NCBI GenBank assembly: GCA_030043575.1 | Contig: JASHXK010000552.1 | Coordinates: 1 to 9,070, forward strand | Direction: 5' to 3' | Source: Terriglobales bacterium | GTDB taxonomy: Bacteria; Acidobacteriota; Terriglobia; Terriglobales; Acidobacteriaceae | Length of the DNA stretch: 9,070 nt | Part shown: positions 1 through 5,212 of the stretch, piece after piece | Layout: every line of letters starts with the position of its first letter | How positions within the stretch are numbered: the stretch's first letter is position 1 | Translations under genes and position numbers: made by a program | The notes under the pieces: model-generated | Database searches by the model: none | Seen by the model: the letters and a program-made list of their open reading frames with translations, nothing else | Told to the model about the DNA's origin: nothing

Positions 1-150
1 GGCTTCTAGACTTCAGGGCATAGCGGGACCGTAATTCCAACACAATTGATTAGCCCTCGACCTTCTCCGGCTAAAGAGCTATAGGGCTTAGCTCGTCTGG
101 GGGATGATGCACCCGCTCGACTAAGGCTAGGCTTCAGCATGATCTTTTGA

Positions 151-185
151 GTTTGCGGCTGAGAGCCTTTCGGGAAGCCGTAAAC
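151..185 (+). promoter_or_regulatory. Leader hairpin just upstream of the 77-aa gene
   Basis: GTTTGCGGCT at 151-160 pairs with AGCCGTAAAC at 176-185 to make a 10-bp stem with one G-U pair. The 15-base loop (161-175) can hold a small inner CC/GG hairpin. The stem ends 4 bases before the Shine-Dalgarno AGGAGG. The 8-base palindrome CCTGCAGG (185-192) overlaps both the last stem base and the Shine-Dalgarno. This geometry suggests a translation-control or mRNA-stability element in the 5' leader. I could not match it to a named riboswitch class, and compensatory changes in homologues have not been examined. Confidence 0.45.
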
Positions 186-189
186 CTGC

Positions 190-195
190 AGGAGG
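190..195 (+). promoter_or_regulatory. Strong Shine-Dalgarno for the 77-aa gene
   Basis: AGGAGG lies 8 bases before the ATG at 204. This fixes that ATG as the start in preference to the in-frame ATG at 147, which has no comparable site and would place the hairpin at 151-185 inside the coding region. Confidence 0.75.
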
Positions 196-203
196 ACAAA
201 AAG

Positions 204-437
204 ATGTGGACCCCGCAAGCCAGCACGTGGCAACCCAGCACCAACACCAGCACAGAGGCCGCCTGTGAGCACTGCCAGGGTATGGTGTATCACGAACGCT
301 GGTGCGTCACCCGCAGTGAACTTGTCCTCTACGCCTTTGAGGCGGTGAGGGACGCCGACGCACTGACCGAAGCGGACAAGCTGATCCTGCACGCCTGGGG
401 AGTGAAGTGGACGAACAACCTGGACGTCGCGGCCTGA
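204..437 (+). CDS. Small Cys/His-containing protein, unknown function
   Basis: This encodes a 77-residue protein that I cannot assign to a named family. The N-terminal 20 residues are Ser/Thr/Gln-rich and probably disordered. Then comes C21-x2-C24-x5-H30-x3-C34 (CEHC, then HERWC), a spacing that could bind one zinc ion as a minimal ribbon. The rest (about 38-68) looks helical, with the phrase LTEADKLILHAWGVKW. There is no signal peptide and no membrane segment. The start at 204 is chosen for its AGGAGG at 8 bases; a longer reading from 147 adds 19 residues without a ribosome site. Short proteins with a similar CxHCxG..HExWC core seem familiar to me from Acidobacteriota genomes, but I could not verify this. 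A regulatory or RNA/DNA-binding role is a guess from size and Cys/His spacing. It stands alone, about 415 bases from the next gene. Confidence 0.7.
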   Translation: MWTPQASTWQPSTNTSTEAACEHCQGMVYHERWCVTRSELVLYAFEAVRDADALTEADKLILHAWGVKWTNNLDVAA

Positions 438-698
438 AAGCTTGGACCGCCGATCCAGTGATAGCCTGCGATGGCCACCTGCTCACTTCTTGTACTTCGC
501 TCCGAAGCTTGTGCCAGATAGACGGTTCCGATACCCTCTGCTGGGCACTTGACAACGACCTCTTTCTGGACCAACTGCCAATCCTTTTCAGCTGCCGTTT
601 CGTTATTCATCGGCAAGCCAGCCCCACCCAGGGCTAAGGAGAATACCGCGCAAAAGTCGGCCCCAGTGATAAACGCCAACTTACGTTGAATTTAAAGG

Positions 699-727
699 TT
701 CTTAGCTGAGCCGATTGGGTGTATAGT
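699..727 (+). promoter_or_regulatory. Possible sigma70-type promoter upstream of the soluble kinase gene
   Basis: TTCTTA (699-704) and TATAGT (722-727) are separated by 17 bases. The -10 matches 5 of 6 consensus positions and the -35 only 3 of 6. Transcription would begin near 734 and give a leader of about 118 bases containing the inverted repeat at 790-809. A weaker alternative -10-like hexamer, TAATTT at 826-831, would give a much shorter leader. Confidence 0.25.
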
Positions 728-789
728 GCATGTATCTTAGGCGATACTAGGGCAAAGTGCCTCAGACGAGCTCCCCGCTCCCTTTGAGC

Positions 790-809
790 TGCCAGTTCAA
801 CGGCTGGCA
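790..809. promoter_or_regulatory. Inverted repeat TGCCAG-N8-CTGGCA, candidate operator or leader hairpin
   Basis: There are two perfect 6-base arms with an 8-base centre, 20 bases overall, ending 42 bases before the kinase start codon. The size fits a binding site for a dimeric regulator, or a leader hairpin. A five-T run follows several bases later (819-823 region) but is not adjacent, so an intrinsic terminator is unlikely. A 6-base dyad can occur by chance. Confidence 0.3.
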
Positions 810-851
810 TAAGGGTGTTTTTCGGTAATTTAGAACTCGGCGTGTAATTAC

Positions 852-3200
852 ATGCTTGGAACGATCATTTCCCACTACCGGGTGCTGGACCGGCTCGGCT
901 CGGGTGGCATGGGCGTAGTGTATCGCGCCGAAGACATGCGTCTGGGTCGCGAAGTCGCACTGAAGACCCTGCCACCGGAGGTCGAAAACGACCCACAAAT
1001 GGTGGAACGGTTAGTGCGGGAAGCACGCTCGGCGTCGTCTCTAAATCATCCCAACATCTGCACGATCCACGAAGTGGATGAGGCTGACGGGCATCACTTC
1101 ATCACCATGGAACTGCTCCAGGGTCAAACCCTTCGCGAGCGGATTGCCGAGGGGCCCATCCCTACGAGTGAGCTTGTCCGCATTGGTATTCAGGTGGCCG
1201 ATGCACTCGACGCAGCGCAGAAGAAGGGCATCGTTCATCGGGACATCAAGCCGGCCAATGTGTTTTTGACCACCCGTGGTGAGGCCAAGGTGCTGGATTT
1301 TGGCCTGGCCAAGCTGGAACCACAGAAGGAGTCGGTTGCGGCAGCAGCGGGAATCACTGCGACCGGGATTGTCGCAGCGCCCGCCGGGACCGCGGATTTC
1401 CATTTAACCAGCTCGGGCCAGACCGTTGGGACTATCGCCTATATGTCACCGGAGCAGGCACGAGGCCAGCAGTTAGACGCCAAAAGCGACCTGTTTTCCC
1501 TGGGCGTCGTCATGTACGAGGCGGCGACGGGATCGTTGCCTTTCACCGGCAGTACCACGGCGCTTATGTTCGATGCCATTCTGAATCGTGAGCCGGTTCC
1601 GATTTCGCACCTCAACGCCGATCTCCCGCATGCTTTCGGAACCATTGTCCACAAGTTGCTGGAGAAAGACCCCAAGCTGCGATATCAGAGTTCTTCAGAA
1701 GTTCTGGCCGACCTGCGACGCATGCGCCGCGACACCAGTTCTGCCAAGTCAGTTCCGGCGAACGCGCCAAGTGCACGCAAGGCGGGGAAGACAATCGATT
1801 CGCTGGCAGTGTTGCCGTTCTTAAATGCCACGGGTAATTCAGAGTTCGATGATTTGGGTGAGACGATCGCGGAAGGAGCCATTGACGCGCTGTCTCATGT
1901 GAGCAGGCTTCGTGTCGTACCGCGCAACAAGTCCTTCCGCTACCGGGATCACGTGGATGATCTGCACACTGTCGGGCAAAAGCTGGAGGTCCGCGCGCTG
2001 CTGAGCGGCCGTCTCAGCCTGCGCGGTGACCAACTGTCGATTCGTGCGGAACTGATCGACGTAGCTAAGGACACGCAGCTGTGGGGCTCGCAGTTCAGTT
2101 GCGGACTGAACGAGGTGCAGGATGTCGAGCAGGAGATTGCCCGCCGCGTGATCGAGAAACTCCGAGCGCCATCTTCTGGGGCGGCCAAGAAGGGGACACG
2201 CAAACAGGTAGCGGCGGGCACCCGTAACGAAGCTTATGAACTGTTCGCCCGCGCTAACGATCGGGCAATCGAATGGACTCCCGACGGCTTGCAGGCCGGC
2301 ATCGAGCTTTATCAGCAGGCCATCGATGCTGACCGGCAGTGCGCTCCGGCATACGCCTGCATGGCCATTGCGTACGCCATGCTGGCTGTCGTGGGCCGAG
2401 TGGATACGGCAGAGGCGTTGGCGCGCGCCAAAGAGTATGGACGGCGGACCATTGAACTCGACGAGACGCTCTCCGAAGCACACGCAGCTCTAACTCTTAC
2501 CGAGATCTTTGCGGATTTCAATCTGCCCCAGGCGCTTTGGGAAGGCGAAAGAGCGCTGGAACTGAATCCCCACTCCGCCATTGCGCGCTACGCTTACGCG
2601 CAGGCTCTGGCCGCCTGTGGGCGTCTCGAAGAAGCATTGGAACATGCCCGGGCGGGTTGCGAAATCGATCCGCTGATGCGGCCGATCAACTATTGCTACG
2701 GATTGATGCTGTATTACCAGGGACGGTGGGATGAGGCTGAGGCACAGCTGCGACGAACGCTGGAGATCAATCCGGATTTCTCGACCGCGCAGGCGGTGCG
2801 AGCGATTGCTCTTGCCCGCGCGGGACGATTCCTGGAAGCGATGACTGAGGGGGATGAGCTCGTACGGAAGAATCAGGACATCGCAGGGGAGATGTTGCAA
2901 GGCTACCTGGCAGCGCTCGCAGGGGAATACGAGAACGCCAGCAACGTTCTGGCCCGGGTGGATTCCGCTCCGCTCGCGGAGGGCGCCTACTATGCGGCTG
3001 CAATTTACGGAGCGTTGGGTGAGCTGGATCGTGGGTTCGCAGAACTGGAGCGGGCGCGAGATTCTGGTTTCGCGTTCCTCGCTACCGCAGCGGTGAATCC
3101 GGTGCTCGACCCATTCCGCGCCGACCCGCGTTGGGCGCCATTCCTGCGAAGCATGGAAGCGCTGGCGGAGGCGATCAGAGAGTTGCCTGGGATTGGATAG
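852..3200 (+). CDS. Soluble Ser/Thr protein kinase with TolB-like and TPR domains
   Basis: This is a 782-residue eukaryotic-type (PknB-like) kinase that should phosphorylate proteins on Ser/Thr in the cytoplasm. All key kinase residues are visible: glycine loop GSGGMG 16-21, ATP lysine K38, helix-C Glu57, catalytic HRDIKPAN 129-136 (D131, N136), DFG 149-151, and SPE 199-201 in TIAYMSPEQARG. The DFG-SPE span is long, with an Ala/Gly-rich insert at about 161-185. The kinase ends near 294. Residues 317-415 (SLAVLPFLN...QLWGSQFS) match the TolB N-terminal-like domain seen in many kinase-TPR and adenylate-cyclase-TPR proteins. About 456-740 is a run of TPR-like helix pairs, including LNPHSAIARYAYAQALAACGR. 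It ends with the DPRWAPFLRSM tail typical of such proteins. Unlike many relatives it has no membrane helix between kinase and TolB-like domain. The start matches the family opening ISHYRVLDRLG. No Shine-Dalgarno precedes it. It lies 88 bases upstream of the AAA+ gene. Confidence 0.93.
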   Translation: MLGTIISHYRVLDRLGSGGMGVVYRAEDMRLGREVALKTLPPEVENDPQMVERLVREARSASSLNHPNICTIHEVDEADGHHFITMELLQGQTLRERIAEGPIPTSELVRIGIQVADALDAAQKKGIVHRDIKPANVFLTTRGEAKVLDFGLAKLEPQKESVAAAAGITATGIVAAPAGTADFHLTSSGQTVGTIAYMSPEQARGQQLDAKSDLFSLGVVMYEAATGSLPFTGSTTALMFDAILNREPVPISHLNADLPHAFGTIVHKLLEKDPKLRYQSSSEVLADLRRMRRDTSSAKSVPANAPSARKAGKTIDSLAVLPFLNATGNSEFDDLGETIAEGAIDALSHVSRLRVVPRNKSFRYRDHVDDLHTVGQKLEVRALLSGRLSLRGDQLSIRAELIDVAKDTQLWGSQFSCGLNEVQDVEQEIARRVIEKLRAPSSGAAKKGTRKQVAAGTRNEAYELFARANDRAIEWTPDGLQAGIELYQQAIDADRQCAPAYACMAIAYAMLAVVGRVDTAEALARAKEYGRRTIELDETLSEAHAALTLTEIFADFNLPQALWEGERALELNPHSAIARYAYAQALAACGRLEEALEHARAGCEIDPLMRPINYCYGLMLYYQGRWDEAEAQLRRTLEINPDFSTAQAVRAIALARAGRFLEAMTEGDELVRKNQDIAGEMLQGYLAALAGEYENASNVLARVDSAPLAEGAYYAAAIYGALGELDRGFAELERARDSGFAFLATAAVNPVLDPFRADPRWAPFLRSMEALAEAIRELPGIG

Positions 3201-3230
3201 TGGGCGCGAGCTGCCGCGGTGTTTAATTCG

Positions 3231-3259
3231 GTGACGATTGGATCGATAACGGTTAGTAT
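3231..3259 (+). promoter_or_regulatory. Possible promoter before the AAA+ ATPase gene
   Basis: GTGACG (3231-3236) and TAGTAT (3254-3259) are spaced by 17 bases, and each matches 4 of 6 consensus positions. Transcription would begin near 3266, leaving a leader of about 23 bases that contains the Shine-Dalgarno. The 88-base gap would also allow read-through from the kinase gene, so a shared transcript is equally possible. Confidence 0.25.
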
Positions 3260-3278
3260 CAGTAAGCAGTCAGACCAC

Positions 3279-3283
3279 AGGAG
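3279..3283 (+). promoter_or_regulatory. Shine-Dalgarno for the AAA+ ATPase gene
   Basis: AGGAG lies 5 bases before the ATG at 3289, which supports that start. It means the repeat-rich N-terminal tail is translated. Confidence 0.7.
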
Positions 3284-3288
3284 CAGAA

Positions 3289-4833
3289 ATGGATCCGTCT
3301 AAGTCCAAGAGCGACGCCTGGCGCAGCCCGTTGCACACTTCCGGATCGGTTACCCCGCAGTCGGGACGTACGCCTGATGCATCGTCGGTCAAATCCGATC
3401 CCTGGCGTAGTCCTTTGTATACTTCCGGATCGGTGGCCCGGCAGCCGGCACGCCCGTTGGATTCGGGGGCCAGGATCGACGCTTCGCGGAGCCCGCTGCG
3501 CACTTCCGGATCGGTTGCGGTGCAGCAGCCGCGAGCGCAGGATGCCCCGGTGAAAGCTGAGCTCTGGCGTGGTCCGCTCCACACTCCCGACACCATTGCC
3601 GAACTGGGAATTCGCCAATCTATCCTCGAGGATCTGATGCTGAAGATCCTCTACATCTCCAGTCCTTTGTCTTTGCGCGAACTGGCCGACCGCACTCGGC
3701 TCAGTTTCGGAGTCATGAACGAGTTGCTCCGCCGCATGCGCTCCGAGCAGCTCTGCGAAGTCAGGGGAATGACCGGAAACATTCCGCAGATCGCAATTAC
3801 TTCGCAAGGCAGGTCGCGGGCGTCGGAATTGATGTCCATGAACCAGTACACGGGACCGGCTCCGGTTTCGTTGGAGCATTACATCCAGCAGGTCCGTGAA
3901 CAAAGTGTCCGCCATCTGGCGGTGCATCCTCCCGACGTCGAACGCGCCTTCGCCCATCTGGTTCTCGATGCCACGGTCCTGGAACAGCTGGGCACCGCGC
4001 TGAATTCGGGCGCGTCGGTTTTCCTGTACGGACCGAGCGGCACGGGAAAGAGCACGGTCGCAACCGCTCTGGCGCAAGTGCTTTCGGACGATCGCGTATG
4101 GGTGCCGCACGCCGTGGAGATCGAGGGTCAGATTATTTGCGTCTACGACGCGCAAACTCACAAACCGGTCTATGACCCCGTTTCGCAGAGTGGTGACGCG
4201 CGCTGGATCCTCTGCCATCGTCCGACTGTCTTGGTCGGCGGAGAACTCACCAGCGAAATGCTGGAGCTGCAGTTCCATCCCATTTCCAAGATCTATACCG
4301 CTCCAGTGCAGATGAAGGCCAACAACGGCATCCTGATCATCGACGATTTCGGCCGCCAGCGTATCCGTCCGGAAGAACTGCTCAACCGCTGGGTCGTGCC
4401 GCTGGATCGCAGAATCGACTTCCTCACTTTGTCGGGTGGCAGGAAGGTCGAGATTCCCTTTGATCCCTGTGTCGTGTTCGCCACCAATCTGGACCCTGCC
4501 TCGCTGGTGGACGAAGCATTCCTGCGAAGAATTCAAACCAAGATCGAACTTGGCACGGTCACCGAAGAGCAGTTCCACGCGATCTTCCGTGCCGTTTGCG
4601 GTACCTGCGGGCTGGAATGCAAGGGTGAGACGATCAATGAGTTGATCCATGTAATCCGCAAGGAAATGAGGGAACCTTTGCGGCCCTGTCATCCTCGCGA
4701 TCTGGTAAATCAGGTCTGCTGGAGGGCGCAGTACAAAGAAACGGTGCCTTGCCTGGATCGGGACGCGCTGCTCAACGCGGTGAACTCGTATTTCGTTCGC
4801 CCGACCAAGGGCTCCGCCGAACCCACCGACTAA
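3289..4833 (+). CDS. AAA+ ATPase with winged-helix-like segment and repeat tail
   Basis: This is a 514-residue cytoplasmic ATPase. Residues 1-103 form a low-complexity tail with four copies of a D/E-x-W-R-S-P-L-x-T-S-G-S-V-like motif. Residues 105-185 look like a winged helix: helical ILEDLMLKILYIS and LRELADRTRLSFGVMNELLRRMRSEQL, then a beta wing ending ITSQGR. The AAA+ core has Walker A GPSGTGKST 248-256, Walker B ILIIDDFGR 348-356 (Asp-Asp rather than the usual Asp-Glu), sensor-1-like ATN 398-400, an arginine-finger candidate in FLRRI 411-415 and a sensor-2-like HPRDL 468-472. Phrases such as PVQMKANNGILIIDDFGRQRI..ELLNRWVVPLDRR recall a bacterial group usually annotated only as AAA family ATPase, of unknown client. 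A remodelling or switch role is inferred from the fold; binding to DNA or to proteins through the winged helix is open. The start is supported by AGGAG at 5 bases. It sits directly downstream of a Ser/Thr kinase, and its tail is Ser/Thr-rich. Confidence 0.9.
   Translation: MDPSKSKSDAWRSPLHTSGSVTPQSGRTPDASSVKSDPWRSPLYTSGSVARQPARPLDSGARIDASRSPLRTSGSVAVQQPRAQDAPVKAELWRGPLHTPDTIAELGIRQSILEDLMLKILYISSPLSLRELADRTRLSFGVMNELLRRMRSEQLCEVRGMTGNIPQIAITSQGRSRASELMSMNQYTGPAPVSLEHYIQQVREQSVRHLAVHPPDVERAFAHLVLDATVLEQLGTALNSGASVFLYGPSGTGKSTVATALAQVLSDDRVWVPHAVEIEGQIICVYDAQTHKPVYDPVSQSGDARWILCHRPTVLVGGELTSEMLELQFHPISKIYTAPVQMKANNGILIIDDFGRQRIRPEELLNRWVVPLDRRIDFLTLSGGRKVEIPFDPCVVFATNLDPASLVDEAFLRRIQTKIELGTVTEEQFHAIFRAVCGTCGLECKGETINELIHVIRKEMREPLRPCHPRDLVNQVCWRAQYKETVPCLDRDALLNAVNSYFVRPTKGSAEPTD
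3313..3597 (+). repeat. Four in-frame repeats encoding WRSPLxTSGSV-like motifs
   Basis: The units start at 3313-3351, 3397-3435, 3478-3516 and 3559-3597 (residues 9-21, 37-49, 64-76, 91-103), so the period is 28, 27 and 27 residues. Copies 1-3 all end TSGSV; copy 4 has degraded to ELWRGPLHTPDTI. In DNA, ACTTCCGGATCGGT is identical in copies 1-3 at 3337-3350, 3421-3434 and 3502-3515, while the linkers between copies differ. Divergent linkers with conserved motifs suggest selection on the peptide motif rather than a fresh DNA duplication. Confidence 0.9.
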
Positions 4834-5212
4834 CCCATCGCTCCGGCACAAACAGTGCTCGCATGGTACCCAGACACAGCGACAGCGTCTGCTTGTATGT
4901 CTCGCTGGAGAAGAAACTCCCGGATCTAGGCTAGGAAGCTTGCGTGAATCCATTTGGGGACAATCCTGTATGGTTTGCCGACTTCCCGGATCGCATACCA
5001 ACCACATCCCAAGACCGGTTGAACCGGAGAGTGTTGGCCATCTGAGTGCACGCCCCACTTTCCGACATGGCGTTAAATGGCCAAGTAGCAAGGAAAGTAT
5101 TCGTACACACTGGCCGGACCTAACTCTACATCGGGCTGACTTTGCTCGAACCGCGTTTGTGGGCCACCTACGCGGATTAGCTATGATTCGCAGGCAGCGA
5201 CTTGCCATGACT
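4834..5212. other. Convergent intergenic gap
   Basis: These 379 bases lie between the stops of the AAA+ gene (+) and the membrane kinase gene (-). I see no gene with a ribosome site or recognisable protein. The stretch holds a loose CAGAC-N11-GTCTG dyad at 4871-4891, the palindrome CCGGTT-G-AACCGG at 5015-5027 and the nested dyad at 5151-5175. No classical hairpin plus T-run terminator is visible on either strand. Confidence 0.6.
5151..5175. terminator. Nested dyad, possible two-way terminator without T-run
   Basis: CCGCGT (5151-5156) pairs with ACGCGG (5170-5175); inside it GTGG (5159-5162) mirrors CCAC (5164-5167), with a 2x2 mismatch between the two stems. It lies 37 bases past the membrane kinase gene's stop and is nearly symmetric, so a hairpin would form in transcripts from either side. 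Neither flank has a T-run, so factor-independent termination is doubtful. It may instead protect mRNA 3' ends or be chance. Confidence 0.25.

Larger units (their letters stand above)
438..851. other. Non-coding stretch between the small gene and the soluble kinase gene
   Basis: These 414 bases hold no convincing gene. Visible are a short perfect hairpin CTTCG-CTC-CGAAG at 495-507, 57 bases after the small gene's stop but with no T-run behind it; a possible promoter at 699-727; a hairpin GTATC-N6-GATAC at 732-747; and the inverted repeat at 790-809. The open minus-strand frame here is discussed under rejected items. Confidence 0.6.

Noticed and set aside
157..165. GGCTGAGAG resembling the CTGAGA motif of a thiamine pyrophosphate riboswitch, followed by AAACCTG
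   Set aside because: The other conserved parts (the upstream GGGG-type arm, the AACCTGATCTGG..AATGCCAGCG block and the closing arm) are missing, and the downstream gene is not a thiamine gene. The sequence is better explained by the 151-185 hairpin.
329..679. Minus-strand frame with a TTG start whose first residues look mildly like a signal peptide
   Set aside because: There is no ribosome site, no recognisable family, and its last third runs antisense through the better supported 77-aa gene. It remains a weak possibility only.
805..822. TGGCAT followed by TGTTT, considered as a sigma54 promoter
   Set aside because: The required TTGC[A/T] element at the proper spacing is absent.
5015..5027. 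Palindrome CCGGTT-G-AACCGG
   Set aside because: The one-base centre cannot form a hairpin loop with full pairing, and there is no gene start nearby for it to control.
3259..5208. Very long open frame (649 codons) on the minus strand covering the whole AAA+ gene
   Set aside because: It is antisense to a clearly recognised ATPase with a Shine-Dalgarno, its translation shows no family motif, and GC-rich codon use often leaves antisense frames open.
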